Assembly (NCBI RefSeq): GCF_001431525.1 | Contig: NZ_LDJH01000006.1 | Location: 186,001 to 250,000, forward strand | DNA from: Stenotrophomonas koreensis | GTDB taxonomy: Bacteria > Pseudomonadota > Gammaproteobacteria > Xanthomonadales > Xanthomonadaceae | DNA length: 64,000 nucleotides | Reading direction: 5' to 3' | Shown here: positions 23,329-32,951 of the stretch, one piece after another | Position numbering within the stretch: position 1 is the first letter of the stretch | Layout of the letters: each line of letters begins with the position of its first letter | Program-made: the position numbers and the translations under genes | The notes under the pieces: generated by a model | Told to the model about the DNA's origin: nothing | Databases searched by the model: none | The model's input: the letters and a program-made list of their open reading frames with translations, nothing else

Positions 23329-26181
23329 TCAGAACTTGTACTTCAGACGCACGTACGGGGTACGGCCGTACAGGTCGTACTGGGTAGCGAACGCCGGCAT
23401 GTTGCCGTAACGGGTCGCTGCACCGGTGGTCATCAGCGCCGGCTTGGTATCGAACACGTTGGACACGCCGACCAGGATCTGCCAATCCGGCTGATCGTAG
23501 GAGAACGAGGCGGTGTGGTAGATACGGGCATCAGCGGTGATGTCACGACGCGAGTTCGGACGGCCCTGATAGGTGAAGGTATCGGTGATGTCGGTGTTGC
23601 TGGTCTCGCCGATGTAGCTGGCCAGCCAGTTCCAGGTCCAGTCGCCGCGCTTGAAGTTCATACCCAGGTTGGCCACCAGGTCCGGACGGCCGACGTAGTT
23701 CAGCTGGTCCGAATCGGACAGGCCGCTGGCTTCGGAGCTGTCGAACAGCTGGCTGACGTCTTCCAGGGTGTAGGTGACCTGGGTTTCCAGGCCGAACTTG
23801 CCGAAGCTGAACTCATGATCCCAGTTCAGGGTCATGTCCCAACCGCGGGTGCGCTGCTTGTTCACGTTCAGGTACTGAGCGTAAACGTTGGTGATGGCAT
23901 GCGCCTGCGGGCCGGTAGCCGGGTTGCGCTCCATCAGGTCACAGAAGGCGTTCGGGAACACGGCAGCGCCGTAGCAGCCGGAAACGATCTGTGCGCCACT
24001 CAGCGAGGTGATCTGATCGTTGACCTGGTAGTCGAAGTAATCCAGGGCGATGCTCAGGTTGGCGAAGGCCGGGGTAAAGACGATACCGGCGCTCTTGGCC
24101 TTGGAGGTTTCCGGGTTCAGGTTGCCCGCACCGCCACTGCTGTAGATGGTGGCGCTGGACGCACCGGCAGCGGTGTAGGTTTCCGGGATGCCGATGGCGG
24201 CGCAGTTGGCGCGGACCTGGTCGTTGGAGCTTTCACCCCAGCGGATGCACGGGTCGATGGCGGTCTGGCCCTGGAAGCCGGACTGATTGCCCAGGTACAG
24301 CTCGTACAGGCCCGGGGCACGGTAGGAAGTACCGATGGTGCCGCGCACGCGCAGGGCCGAGTTGATCTGCCAGTTCATGCCCAGCTTCCAGACGTTGTCC
24401 GAACCGTCAACGGTGTCGTAATCGAACACGCGGCCGGAGGCATTGACGCTCAGCGATTCAATACCGGTCACGCCCTTGATCAGCGGGAAGTCCAGCTCCA
24501 GGAAGGCTTCCTTCACGCTGTCCTTGCCAGCGGTCTGGGTGGCGCTGGAGGAGCCCCACAGGTTGCCGTTGCGCGACAGTTCGCCCGGCTGGTCGTCGAT
24601 CTCGTAGCGACGGTATTCCAGACCGAAGGCAGTGCCGATGGCGCCGGCCGGCAGCTGGAACATTTCACCGCTGAAGATGGCGTTGACGGTGGACTGTTCG
24701 TAGGTGGTGTTGCCGTTGTCCCACACGCCCAGAGCGGCAACCAGTTCATTGGCCTTGGTGCCGTTGAGGTAGCCCGGGTCGAAGTAGTTCAGGGTGGCGG
24801 TGCCGCTGTTGGCCAGGGTCAGGTCGCCGGTAATGCGCTTGTCGATGGCCAGGTTGTTGTAGTCGCCGTCAGACTTGCTGTAGTTGGCATTGACCTGCCA
24901 GCCCCAGGTGTCGGTGGAGGCGAACAGGCCGTCCAGCTTGTTGGCGATGTAGAAGTAGTCCACGGCCACCTTGGTGGCCGAGTGGAACGGCATGACCGGC
25001 ATGGCGTATTCCACGTCACCACCGGCCGGGCCTTCGACCACCGGGAAGAACTGGCGCCAGGAGAAGTTCTCGGTCTCGCGACGGTTGAACAGGGCCTGGG
25101 CCTTCCAGTTCACATCACCGAAGCCGAAGTCTGCGGCGATGTAGGCCGACTTGCGCTCCTGGCGGTTGATGATGTGCGAATCACCGTAGCCGGCGAAGTT
25201 CAGCGGCTCCTGGTAGGACGCCTGGGCGCTGTTGGCATAGGTGGTGTTCTGGCGCGGGGCATAGCCCTGGAACGGACCGATGGTGCTGCCATCACGGGTC
25301 GGCACATAGCGCGTACCCAGGAAGTAGTCGTCAATCACGTTGTGCAGCAGGTTGTTGCAGCCGGCCAGCGAGGTGCCGGCGTTGATCGAGTTGTCTACGC
25401 GATCGATACGGTTGCCGTTTTCGTCCATGGCCAGGTCTTCACCGCAGGCCAGGAAGTCGCGCTCGCCGCGGGTCAGTTCATTGTGGCGGTACCACTCGGC
25501 AGCGGCGACGATCGAGCCGTTGTCGAAGTTCCAGCCATTGGCCAGCGAGGCCGAGAACACTTCGCCACCGCCGTGCTGCGGGATACGCGAGGTCACGGTC
25601 AGTTCCGGACGGTCGAAGTTCTTCTTGGTGATCAGGTTGACCACGCCGGCGACGGCGTCGGAGCCGTAGATCGAGGACGAACCGTCCTTGACGATTTCAG
25701 CGCGCTGCAGGATGGCGGTCGGGATGACGTTCAGGTCGAACGCGCCCACGGCACCACGGGTACCGGCCGGGCCCGGGCGCTGGCCGTCGAGCAGGACCAG
25801 GGTGCGGTTGGCACCCAGGCCGCGCAGCGAGAAGGTCTGCACGCCGGTGCCGCCGTCGACGACGAAGCCGCCGAACTGGTGGTTGATCTGGGTTTCAGCA
25901 GCGCCGATGGCCGACTTCTGCAGGAACTCGCCGACGTTGACCTGGCCCTGGGCCTGGTTGGCTTCGGCTTCAATGGTGAACACCGGGGAGGTGGTCTCGT
26001 AGTCCGGGCGGCGGATCAGCGAGCCGGTGACCTGGATGCGGTCCAGATCGGTGGCACCGGCCTTCGGGGCCTGCTGGGCCGGGGCTTCCTGGGCCATGGC
26101 CAGACCGGCAGTTGCCTGCAGTGCGGCTACAACGGCAACGGTCAGCGGCAGGCGACCGAAGCGGGAATTGGATTTCTTCAT
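23329..26181 (-). CDS. TonB-dependent outer-membrane receptor
   Basis: A 950-residue outer-membrane transporter. The signal peptide ends at GLAMAQ (residue 31). The TonB-box area is followed by the plug domain: LDRIQVTGSLIRR, FSLRGLGANRTLVLLDGQR and VEIVKDGSSSIYGSDAVAGVVNLITKK-type segments (the last read here as AEIVKDGSSSIYGSDAVAG). The barrel ends in the aromatic strand YVRLKYKF. A GGAGAG site precedes ATG 26181. Receptors of this style are very numerous in Xanthomonadaceae and several are thought to take up oligopeptides or glycans. The gene follows an exported S9 peptidase on the same strand, which favours peptide uptake, but the ligand is unproven. Confidence 0.93.
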   Translation of the reverse strand: MKKSNSRFGRLPLTVAVVAALQATAGLAMAQEAPAQQAPKAGATDLDRIQVTGSLIRRPDYETTSPVFTIEAEANQAQGQVNVGEFLQKSAIGAAETQINHQFGGFVVDGGTGVQTFSLRGLGANRTLVLLDGQRPGPAGTRGAVGAFDLNVIPTAILQRAEIVKDGSSSIYGSDAVAGVVNLITKKNFDRPELTVTSRIPQHGGGEVFSASLANGWNFDNGSIVAAAEWYRHNELTRGERDFLACGEDLAMDENGNRIDRVDNSINAGTSLAGCNNLLHNVIDDYFLGTRYVPTRDGSTIGPFQGYAPRQNTTYANSAQASYQEPLNFAGYGDSHIINRQERKSAYIAADFGFGDVNWKAQALFNRRETENFSWRQFFPVVEGPAGGDVEYAMPVMPFHSATKVAVDYFYIANKLDGLFASTDTWGWQVNANYSKSDGDYNNLAIDKRITGDLTLANSGTATLNYFDPGYLNGTKANELVAALGVWDNGNTTYEQSTVNAIFSGEMFQLPAGAIGTAFGLEYRRYEIDDQPGELSRNGNLWGSSSATQTAGKDSVKEAFLELDFPLIKGVTGIESLSVNASGRVFDYDTVDGSDNVWKLGMNWQINSALRVRGTIGTSYRAPGLYELYLGNQSGFQGQTAIDPCIRWGESSNDQVRANCAAIGIPETYTAAGASSATIYSSGGAGNLNPETSKAKSAGIVFTPAFANLSIALDYFDYQVNDQITSLSGAQIVSGCYGAAVFPNAFCDLMERNPATGPQAHAITNVYAQYLNVNKQRTRGWDMTLNWDHEFSFGKFGLETQVTYTLEDVSQLFDSSEASGLSDSDQLNYVGRPDLVANLGMNFKRGDWTWNWLASYIGETSNTDITDTFTYQGRPNSRRDITADARIYHTASFSYDQPDWQILVGVSNVFDTKPALMTTGAATRYGNMPAFATQYDLYGRTPYVRLKYKF

Positions 26182-26218
26182 GTGTCTCTCCGGGGTTCTG
26201 TTACAGCTAATTTAATCC

Positions 26219-26248
26219 AGTGTATGTTGGGTCTTAACGTAAACGCAA
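26219..26248 (-). promoter_or_regulatory. Possible sigma-70 promoter of the TonB receptor gene
   Basis: On the minus strand TTGCGT and TACACT are separated by 18 bases in an A/T-rich tract, about 40 bases upstream of the receptor ATG. Confidence 0.4.
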
Positions 26249-26314
26249 CATTAACATCACATTTTCAGCGCGTGATGGAACTGCTTTCTGTGCTGCTTGC
26301 ATTCATCTTCGGGC

Positions 26315-28378
26315 TTAGAGACCGCCCGGGCCGCACTCGTCACGCAGGAAGTCCTCCATCAGGGTCAGCGTCTGCTGCACATGCCGCGGATACCACGGCA
26401 TGCTGTGGGGCATGTCGGCGATCAGCTCGAAACGCGCCGGCACCTTGCCCTTGATGGCGTTGTAGAAACCGCGGGCATGGAAGGCCGGGGTGCGTACGTC
26501 ACGGTCACCCACGTACAGCAGGGTCGGCAGCACGGCCTTGTCGGTGTTGAGCATGGGGTCCATGCCCTTCACGGTGCGGCCCTGCAGGATGCGCTGCAGG
26601 CGGTTGTCGCTCCAGCTGGTGCCCAGGCGGCCGAGGTCGGTGACCGGGGCGCCGGAAATCGCACACTGGTAGGGCGAGGGCGAGCGCACGGCGGCAGCGG
26701 CAGCGGCGAAGCCGCCATAGGAGTAGCCGAAGATGGCGATGCGGTCGGCATCGGCAATCTTCTGCTCGACCAGCCACTTGGCACCATCGTCCTTGTCATC
26801 CTGCATGGCCAGGCCCCACTGGTTGTCGCCGGCCATCCACAGCTCACGGCCCAGCCCGGCCGAGCCGCGGTATTGCGGGCGCAGGACGGCGTAACCGCGC
26901 GAGGTCAGGAAAGGCACCCAGCCCGAGCCATCCCAGCCGGTGTAATCGCGTGCCCAGGGGCCGCCATGCGGGTGGATGATGGTCGGCAGCGGTCCCTTTT
27001 CCGGACTCCAGCCAGCCGGCAGGTCCAGGATCGCCGGGATCTGCGTGCCGTCACGTGCCGGGTAGTTCACCCAGCGCTGCTCGCCAACACTGCTGGTGTC
27101 CAGGTTCGGGCGTTCCGAGCCCAGTGCGACCAGGCGGCGGCGGTCCACCAGAACGTGATAGCTGGGCGGGGTGTCATGTGCACTGACGCGGAACACGACG
27201 CGGGTCTTGTCCGCGTTGTAGTTGATGATGCTGACGTTCTTGCCGGCAAAGCTGCCCTGCAGTGCTGCCTGCAGCTGCTCCATGGTCGGGTCGGTGTAGA
27301 CGGTGGTCACCGACGGGCCATTGACACGGAAGCCGAGGACCTGGTTGAAGTCGCCTTCGTGCTTGCCGAACACCACCCCGCCGATATCGAACTGCGGGTG
27401 GCTGGCCAAGACGTCAGGCAGGTACTGCTGGGTCTTGGGATCATACAGACGCAGCTGGGCGTGTTCGGAGAACTGGTCGGTGATGACGTAGAAATTGCCG
27501 GTCGCATCGTCGATGCCCTCGATGCTGACGGAGTAGCGCTCGGTCAGGCGGGTGCTCAACGGCTTGTGGACCACGAACTGGCCGCCAGCATCGCGGATCA
27601 GGACCTGCACTTCGTACTCCGAGCCGCCAACCGGCTCGATCTGGCTGCGGGTGAGCAGGTCACCGTTGCGCGGGTGGAACAGGCCGGGCGAGGAGCGGCC
27701 GCCACCACTGAACAGCAGTTCGCTGTTGCCGGTGCGCAGGTTGTAGCGCAGGTAATTGGAGCTGAACGAGGTCGGGTCCAGGCGCGAAATGATCACGTGC
27801 TCCGGATCCAGCGGCAGCGAGTTGGCCAGTGAGGCGGTACCGGCCAGCTCCAGGCAGCGCAGGGTGGCTTCGCTGACGCCGGTGGTGCGCTTGTTGCTGG
27901 CAAAGGCCTCGTCGAACTTGCTGTGTTCGAGGTTGGTCATGTAGGCCTTGCTGACGAAGGTCTTGGTCGAACCGGTGGAGTTGCCTTCACCGCAGCCGCC
28001 CAGGGCGCCAGTCCATTCCTGGCGTGCTATGGCCAGGATGTGGTCACCCTTCAGCGCGTTGGCGCCGATGAACTTCATGCGGTCGGCCGACGGGGTGATC
28101 CGGGTCGGGCCGGCCTCCAGTCGATCCATGTCCCAACTGGCCAGGGCGGTGTCCTGGCCGCTCTTGTCACCCGGGGCGGCGATCAGGGCCACCAGGGTCT
28201 TGCCATCCGAGCTCATCGAGACCGACTGGATCGCCGGCAGCTGCGCCAGCTGCTCGGCGGGAATCGGGCCTGCCACTGCAGTGCCGGCGATGAATGTTCC
28301 GCCAATGCTGAGGGAAATGGCCAGTGCGATCGCGCGCGGGGCCTTACCGACGGTGGCGAAATTTTTGATTACGGTCAT
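26315..28378 (-). CDS. Exported S9 family (prolyl oligopeptidase) peptidase
   Basis: A 687-residue protein with a signal peptide ending near GTAVAG (about residue 36). An N-terminal beta-propeller-like region is followed by an alpha/beta-hydrolase domain from about residue 430. The nucleophile Ser553 sits in FGYSYGGFAA, the aspartate in YVGDRDVRTP and the histidine in DMPHSMPW. HPHGGPWARDY is the oxyanion-side motif typical of S9C acylaminoacyl/dipeptidyl peptidases. It should act in the periplasm on oligopeptides. The gene is divergent from dcd and 133 bases upstream of the TonB receptor, which may have its own promoter. Confidence 0.92.
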   Translation of the reverse strand: MTVIKNFATVGKAPRAIALAISLSIGGTFIAGTAVAGPIPAEQLAQLPAIQSVSMSSDGKTLVALIAAPGDKSGQDTALASWDMDRLEAGPTRITPSADRMKFIGANALKGDHILAIARQEWTGALGGCGEGNSTGSTKTFVSKAYMTNLEHSKFDEAFASNKRTTGVSEATLRCLELAGTASLANSLPLDPEHVIISRLDPTSFSSNYLRYNLRTGNSELLFSGGGRSSPGLFHPRNGDLLTRSQIEPVGGSEYEVQVLIRDAGGQFVVHKPLSTRLTERYSVSIEGIDDATGNFYVITDQFSEHAQLRLYDPKTQQYLPDVLASHPQFDIGGVVFGKHEGDFNQVLGFRVNGPSVTTVYTDPTMEQLQAALQGSFAGKNVSIINYNADKTRVVFRVSAHDTPPSYHVLVDRRRLVALGSERPNLDTSSVGEQRWVNYPARDGTQIPAILDLPAGWSPEKGPLPTIIHPHGGPWARDYTGWDGSGWVPFLTSRGYAVLRPQYRGSAGLGRELWMAGDNQWGLAMQDDKDDGAKWLVEQKIADADRIAIFGYSYGGFAAAAAAVRSPSPYQCAISGAPVTDLGRLGTSWSDNRLQRILQGRTVKGMDPMLNTDKAVLPTLLYVGDRDVRTPAFHARGFYNAIKGKVPARFELIADMPHSMPWYPRHVQQTLTLMEDFLRDECGPGGL

Positions 28379-28524
28379 GATTTAATGCTCTGTTCAGGCT
28401 TTGCATGCGGAAAACTAACAGAACCTGCGCATTTGTAACACTGGCAACAGCTGGTGCTGGCCGGGGCAGGCCTGTCAGAATCACGGCTGATCCGGCGCAC
28501 GCCGGCCACCGTTTCAGGAGCCCC

Positions 28525-29094
28525 ATGAGCATCAAGAGTGACCACTGGATCCGCCGGATGTCCGAGCAGCACGGCATGATCAATCCGTTCGAGCCAGGGC
28601 AGGTCAAGCACGGCGGCGATGGCAACCGCATCGTCAGCTACGGCACCTCGTCCTACGGTTATGACGTGCGCTGCGCCAACGAGTTCAAGGTGTTCACCAA
28701 CATCAACTCCACCATCGTCGACCCCAAGCGCTTTGACCCGGGCAGCTTTGTCGATGTGGTCGGCGATGAATGCATCATCCCGCCCAACAGCTTTGCCCTG
28801 GCGCGCACGGTGGAGTACTTCAAGATTCCGCGCGACGTGCTGGTGGTGTGCCTGGGCAAGAGCACCTATGCCCGCTGCGGGATCATCGTCAATGTCACCC
28901 CGCTGGAGCCGGAGTGGGAAGGCCATGTGACCCTGGAGTTCTCCAACACCACCCCGCTGCCGGCGCGCATCTATGCCAACGAAGGCGTGGCACAGATGCT
29001 GTTCTTCCAGTCCGACGAGGTCTGCGACACCTCCTATGCCGACCGTGCTGGCAAGTACCAGGGCCAGACCGGCGTGACCCTGCCGCGCACCTGA
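28525..29094 (+). CDS. dcd: dCTP deaminase
   Basis: A 189-residue cytoplasmic enzyme starting at ATG 28525 with CAGGAG upstream. The sequence [11 protein letters not shown], the SSYGYDVRC segment, [20 protein letters not shown] and [19 protein letters not shown] cover the active-site arginine and glutamate regions of trimeric Dcd. It deaminates dCTP to dUTP on the way to dTTP. The length is normal (about 190). It has a bidirectional terminator close downstream. Confidence 0.96.
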   Translation: MSIKSDHWIRRMSEQHGMINPFEPGQVKHGGDGNRIVSYGTSSYGYDVRCANEFKVFTNINSTIVDPKRFDPGSFVDVVGDECIIPPNSFALARTVEYFKIPRDVLVVCLGKSTYARCGIIVNVTPLEPEWEGHVTLEFSNTTPLPARIYANEGVAQMLFFQSDEVCDTSYADRAGKYQGQTGVTLPRT

Positions 29095-29114
29095 GCGGGC
29101 GCAGGCGGGCAATG

Positions 29115-29142
29115 AAAAAGGCGCGGTTGCCCGCGCCTTTTT
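29115..29142. terminator. Bidirectional terminator between dcd and the small membrane protein gene
   Basis: AAAAAGGCGCGG pairs with CCGCGCCTTTTT around a TTGC loop, a 12-bp perfect stem with T-runs on both strands. Confidence 0.92.
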
Positions 29143-29160
29143 CGTGTCCGGTCGTGGCCG

Positions 29161-29328
29161 TCAGCGGCCGCGCTTGAACAGCATGCCGATGCCCACGGCC
29201 ACCAGCAGGGCCGGCCACCAGGTGGCCAGCAGGGCGCCCAGGTTGCCATCGATCCAGCCCAGGTTGCGGGCCAGGAAGAACAGGCCGACAACAATCAGCA
29301 CGACGGCGGCGAACAGGTTGGAACCCAT
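29161..29328 (-). CDS. Small two-helix membrane protein (LiaF/DUF5668-like)
   Basis: A 55-residue protein starting MGSNLFAAVVLIVVGLFFL. Two hydrophobic helices (about 5-20 and 31-50) are separated by ARNLGWIDGNLG, and the end is basic (LFKRGR). The GxxFLxxNLGxI...WPxLLVxxGIxxL arrangement is that of the LiaI/LiaF N-terminal transmembrane (DUF5668) family. Such proteins occur in envelope-stress contexts but no function is fixed for the single-domain form. It lies just upstream of the dcd terminator and 33 bases downstream of the HIT gene on the same strand, so it may be the last gene of that operon. Confidence 0.75.
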   Translation of the reverse strand: MGSNLFAAVVLIVVGLFFLARNLGWIDGNLGALLATWWPALLVAVGIGMLFKRGR

Positions 29329-29361
29329 GGTGGTGCATCCGGCAGGTAGTGGCAGGGGGGC

Positions 29362-29790
29362 TTATCCTAGCCGCGAACGCCAGTGCGCGACACGCTCGGC
29401 CAGCATATCGGGGGTAAAACGTTCGGCAGCACCGGAGCCCCAGACCGGGCCGGGCCAGGCGGCATCGTCACGGTGGCGGCCTACCACATGGATATGCAGC
29501 TGGGGCACGATGTTGCCCAGGGCGCCGATGTTGACCTTGTGCACGTGCGGCTCCTGGCGGATCGCCCGGCCGGCACGGTTGAGCTCGACCAGCAGCTGCA
29601 ATTGCTGGGCATCGCTCAATTCGGGCAGTTCGGTCAGGCCGGGCAGCCGCGGCACCAGCACCAGCCACGGAAAACGGCTGTCATTCATCAGCCGGATCTG
29701 CGACAACGGGCCATCGGCAACAAACACACTGTCGGCAAGCAAGCGCGCATCAAGCTGGAAATCGCAATCCACCGTTGCAGTCTCGGTCAT
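29362..29790 (-). CDS. HIT-domain protein
   Basis: A 142-residue cytoplasmic protein. ATG 29790 overlaps the stop of the dienelactone-hydrolase gene (ATGA), which fixes the start. The histidine-triad segment reads PQLHIHVVGRH (His99, His101), with Gln97 where the first histidine of the triad usually stands. The nucleophilic and adjacent histidines are kept. HIT proteins hydrolyse or transfer nucleotidyl groups. This shorter proteobacterial subgroup has no assigned substrate. It is the second gene of a DLH-HIT pair, possibly followed by the small membrane protein. Confidence 0.88.
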   Translation of the reverse strand: MTETATVDCDFQLDARLLADSVFVADGPLSQIRLMNDSRFPWLVLVPRLPGLTELPELSDAQQLQLLVELNRAGRAIRQEPHVHKVNIGALGNIVPQLHIHVVGRHRDDAAWPGPVWGSGAAERFTPDMLAERVAHWRSRLG

Positions 29791-30446
29791 TTCAGTTTCT
29801 CGCTGAAAAAAGCCAGGGTGCGTTCCCGCGCCAGATCGGCGCTGGGGGCGTGGTAGTTCCGGCCGACTTCGCGGTTGAAGGCATGGTCGGCCGGGTACAC
29901 GTATACAGGCATTGTGGGCTGCCTGGCACGGTGCAGTGCAACGACATCGGCAGGGATGGAGGCATCGAGCAGGCCGAAGTGGAAGATGCATGGCGCCTTG
30001 AACGGTGCATCCAGGAACGGCGCATTGCGCGCACCGTAGTAGCTGGCCGAGGGCAGGCCCAGGCGCTGCGCTGCGAGCATGGCCACGGTGCCTCCCCAGC
30101 AGTAGCCGGAGGTGCCGACCTTGCCGTACCGGCTCAGGTAGCTGGCGGCGCTGTCGACCACATCCAGCGCCCGTTCCAGGCCCAGTTCATCGACCAGTGC
30201 CAGGCCGCGGGCGACATCGTCCGGGCCGTAGTCCAGTTCCGTGTCCGGGGCGATCAGGTCGAAGAAGGCCGGGGCCAGTACCGCATAACCGGCCATCGAG
30301 GCGCGGGTGCAGACGGCGCGGATGTGCGCGTTGACACCGAAGATCTCCTGGATGATCACCAGCGCGCCGCGTGGGGTCCCCAGCGGCAGCTGCTCCCAGG
30401 CCTTGATCGTGCCGTGGGGGGTGGAAAGTTCGATCCATTGCGACAT
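29787..30446 (-). CDS. Dienelactone hydrolase family protein
   Basis: A 219-residue alpha/beta hydrolase starting MSQWIELSTPHGTI at ATG 30446. The cysteine nucleophile is Cys116 in GTSGYCWGGT, the acid is in FGLLDASIP and the histidine in YPADHAFNR. The glutamate that guards the cysteine is in QEIFGVNAHIR. Canonical enzymes open dienelactones in chloroaromatic breakdown, but the family is broad and no aromatic-pathway genes are near, so the natural substrate is unknown. Normal length is about 220-240. It is divergent from rimO. Confidence 0.9.
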   Translation of the reverse strand: MSQWIELSTPHGTIKAWEQLPLGTPRGALVIIQEIFGVNAHIRAVCTRASMAGYAVLAPAFFDLIAPDTELDYGPDDVARGLALVDELGLERALDVVDSAASYLSRYGKVGTSGYCWGGTVAMLAAQRLGLPSASYYGARNAPFLDAPFKAPCIFHFGLLDASIPADVVALHRARQPTMPVYVYPADHAFNREVGRNYHAPSADLARERTLAFFSEKLK

Positions 30447-30547
30447 GAGGGGCTGCCTATGTGAAGAACTGCAGTGACAGTAGCAGGCCGGGCGTGTGGA
30501 TGCAGGTACCAAAGGTGTGGGTCGGCGGTGGCTCAGGCGCAGGCCGG

Positions 30548-30553
30548 TATAAT
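30548..30553 (+). promoter_or_regulatory. -10 element of the rimO promoter
   Basis: A perfect TATAAT lies 54 bases before the rimO start. No convincing -35 is seen. Confidence 0.5.
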
Positions 30554-30607
30554 CGCCGGTTTGCGCTGCGGCCATCCCGGCCGCGCGCGCTGATTGTGTA
30601 GAGCCCC

Positions 30608-31975
30608 ATGTCCCAATCCAATCCCAAGGTCGGATTCGTTTCCCTTGGCTGTCCCAAGGCGCTGGTCGATTCCGAACGCATCCTCACCCAGCTGCGGGTG
30701 GAGGGTTACAGCATCGTGCCGTCGTATGACGCCGCTGACGTGGTGGTGGTCAACACCTGCGGTTTCATCGAGTCGGCCGTGGTGGAGTCGCTGGACGCCA
30801 TCGGCGAGGCGATGAACGAGAACGGCAAGGTGATCGTCACCGGCTGCCTGGGCAAGAAGTCGGAGATGATCCGCGAGCACTACCCGAACGTGCTGTCGGT
30901 GTCCGGCCCGCAGGACTACACCACGGTGATGGAGGCGGTGCACGCGGCCATCCCGCCAAAGCACGACCCCTTCGTGGACCTGGTGCCGGATTACGGCATC
31001 AAGCTGACCCCGCGTCATTACGCCTACCTGAAGATTTCCGAAGGCTGCAACCACCGCTGCAGTTTCTGCATCATCCCCTCGATGCGTGGCGACCTGGTCA
31101 GCCGCCCGGTCGATGAGGTGCTGCGCGAGGCCGAGCGCCTGGTCAAGGGCGGTGTGCGCGAGCTGCTGGTCGTCTCCCAGGACACCTCGGCCTACGGCGT
31201 GGACCGCAAGTACGCCCCCGGCACCTGGCGCGGCAAGGAATATGCCACCCGGATGAAGGCGCTGTGCGAAGGCCTGGGCGAGCTGGATGCCTGGACCCGC
31301 CTGCACTACGTCTACCCGTACCCGCACGTGGACGACGTGGTGCCGCTGATGGCCGAAGGCAAGATCCTTCCCTACCTGGACATCCCGTTCCAGCACGCCT
31401 CCCCGCGCATCCTCAAGTTGATGAAGCGCCCGGGTGCGGTGGACAAGACCCTGGAGCGGGTGCTGCGCTGGCGCGAGATCTGCCCGGACATCACTGTGCG
31501 TTCGACCTTCATCGTCGGCTTCCCTGGCGAGACCGAGGCCGAGTTCGAAGACCTGCTGGCCTTCCTGAAGACCGCCCAGCTCGACCGCGTCGGCGCGTTT
31601 GCCTATTCGCCGGTGGAAGGCGCCACCGCCAATGCGCTGCCGGACCAGCTGCCCGAAGAAGTGAAGCAGGAGCGTCTGGCCCGCTTCATGGAAGTGCAGG
31701 CCGAGATCTCGGCCGCCAAGCTGGAAGCCAAGGTCGGCACCGTGCAGCAGTGCCTGGTCGATGCGATCGAGGACGGCATTGCCGTGGCCCGTTCCAAGGC
31801 CGATGCGCCGGAAATCGATGGCCTGGTGCACATCCAGAACGGTGCCGAGGCCGGTCTGCGCGTGGGCCAGTTCGTGGATGTGGAAATCACCGACTGCGAT
31901 GAGCACGACCTGTTCGGTGATGCTATCGCCGCCGAGCAGCCCACCGGCCCGGCGTTCAACCTCAAGGTGCTGTGA
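30608..31975 (+). CDS. rimO: Ribosomal protein S12 methylthiotransferase RimO
   Basis: A 455-residue radical-SAM enzyme. The N-terminal MTTase domain carries cysteines in [22 protein letters not shown] and [10 protein letters not shown] for the second cluster. The radical-SAM cluster cysteines are Cys147, Cys151 and Cys154 (GCNHRCSFC). A TRAM domain closes the chain ([20 protein letters not shown]). RimO adds a methylthio group to the aspartate of ribosomal protein S12; the [12 protein letters not shown] and [20 protein letters not shown] segments separate it from MiaB. The gene stands alone, with a TATAAT box upstream and a hairpin downstream. Confidence 0.96.
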   Translation: MSQSNPKVGFVSLGCPKALVDSERILTQLRVEGYSIVPSYDAADVVVVNTCGFIESAVVESLDAIGEAMNENGKVIVTGCLGKKSEMIREHYPNVLSVSGPQDYTTVMEAVHAAIPPKHDPFVDLVPDYGIKLTPRHYAYLKISEGCNHRCSFCIIPSMRGDLVSRPVDEVLREAERLVKGGVRELLVVSQDTSAYGVDRKYAPGTWRGKEYATRMKALCEGLGELDAWTRLHYVYPYPHVDDVVPLMAEGKILPYLDIPFQHASPRILKLMKRPGAVDKTLERVLRWREICPDITVRSTFIVGFPGETEAEFEDLLAFLKTAQLDRVGAFAYSPVEGATANALPDQLPEEVKQERLARFMEVQAEISAAKLEAKVGTVQQCLVDAIEDGIAVARSKADAPEIDGLVHIQNGAEAGLRVGQFVDVEITDCDEHDLFGDAIAAEQPTGPAFNLKVL

Positions 31976-32000
31976 GCCGGGCGGCTGTCCCGGTGAACCG

Positions 32001-32025
32001 ACAGGGCGGCCAGGTGCCGCCCTGT
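32001..32025 (+). terminator. Hairpin after rimO
   Basis: A 10-bp perfect stem (ACAGGGCGGC / GCCGCCCTGT) with a 5-base loop starts 26 bases after the rimO stop. No T-run follows, so it may protect the transcript end or terminate only partly. Confidence 0.5.
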
Positions 32026-32117
32026 TGCGTTGGGGGTGGTGTTGCCTGCGTGTCGGCTGCCGAAGGCGCTGCACCTGTCGTGCGTGCAACAGGAGTGCTT
32101 GCCAACGGAGTGCTTGC

Positions 32118-32942
32118 ATGAGCGGGCAGGGCAGTGCGCCGCGTCGCTTCGTGCCACCGTTGCGTGGTGAGGTGGAAGCGGAGTGCTTCGATCATCCACT
32201 GCTGGCCCCGTTCGGGTGCTGGCGCGCGCTGCTGGAAGCGCTGCAATGGCCGGACATGGCCGCCCTCAATGCTGCCGTGGCGGTGGCTGGCAAGTGGTTT
32301 GTGCGGCAGGACGAGGCGCTGCTGGCCGACGGGCTGCATTACGAGCAGCGCATCGCCGCCGGAGCAATCGCCACCCGCGAAGCGAACTGGCACGACTTCT
32401 TCAATGCCTTGGTCTGGGCGCGTTACCCGGCGATCAAGCGGGCGCTCAATGCGCGCCAGTGCGCGGCCATCGCCGAGGTTGGCACACGCCAGCGCAATCG
32501 GGCCCAGCAGGCGCTGACCCAGTTCGACGAGAGCGGGCTGGTGGTGCGGGTGCGCGACCGGGCCTTGCTGGCCGCCTGGGATGCGCATGACTGGCGCACG
32601 CTGTTTGTCGACCAGGCCGCTGCCTGGCAGCGTGGCGAGATGGCGGTTGCCGCCAGCGTCGGGCATGCCTTGCTGGAGCAATGTCTGTTGCCTGGACGAC
32701 GGATCGTCGGCAAGGCGCTGGTGGTGGTCGCCAGTGACGATGCGGCCGCGATTACCCAGGTGGTGCAGGCCATCAGCGAAGGGCGTGTGCTGCAGCAGGC
32801 GGCCGAATTGCGACCGTTGCCGCTGGCCGGCATTGTCGGCTGGCATCGGCAACAGGACAGCGGTTTTTACGCCGATGCCGATTATTTCCGGCCGCGGCGT
32901 GCAGGGCGGGTCTATCCGCCCCCGCTGCGGGCGCAGGCTTGA
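32118..32942 (+). CDS. DUF3025 family protein
   Basis: A 274-residue soluble protein. ATG 32118 follows a CGGAG site; the frame is open upstream into rimO but that part is not coding. The segments NWHDFFNALVWARYPAIKRALNARQ and RNRAQQALTQFDESGLVV (each quoted in part) are the conserved core of DUF3025, found widely in Beta- and Gammaproteobacteria. The tail FYADADYFRPRRAG is also typical. There is no signal peptide or known catalytic motif. The function is unknown, and the neighbours (rimO, greB) give no firm clue. Confidence 0.82.
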   Translation: MSGQGSAPRRFVPPLRGEVEAECFDHPLLAPFGCWRALLEALQWPDMAALNAAVAVAGKWFVRQDEALLADGLHYEQRIAAGAIATREANWHDFFNALVWARYPAIKRALNARQCAAIAEVGTRQRNRAQQALTQFDESGLVVRVRDRALLAAWDAHDWRTLFVDQAAAWQRGEMAVAASVGHALLEQCLLPGRRIVGKALVVVASDDAAAITQVVQAISEGRVLQQAAELRPLPLAGIVGWHRQQDSGFYADADYFRPRRAGRVYPPPLRAQA

Positions 32943-32951
32943 GTCGGCGAC

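Noticed and set aside
26199-26208. CTGTTACAGC half-site resembling the 2461 enhancer, upstream of the TonB receptor
   Set aside because: There is no second arm and no sigma-54 promoter nearby, so a single 10-base match is not convincing.
23515-26454. 979-codon open frame antisense to the TonB receptor
   Set aside because: The receptor on the minus strand has a signal peptide, plug motifs and a barrel end. The antisense frame has none and is Val/Gly-rich shadow sequence.
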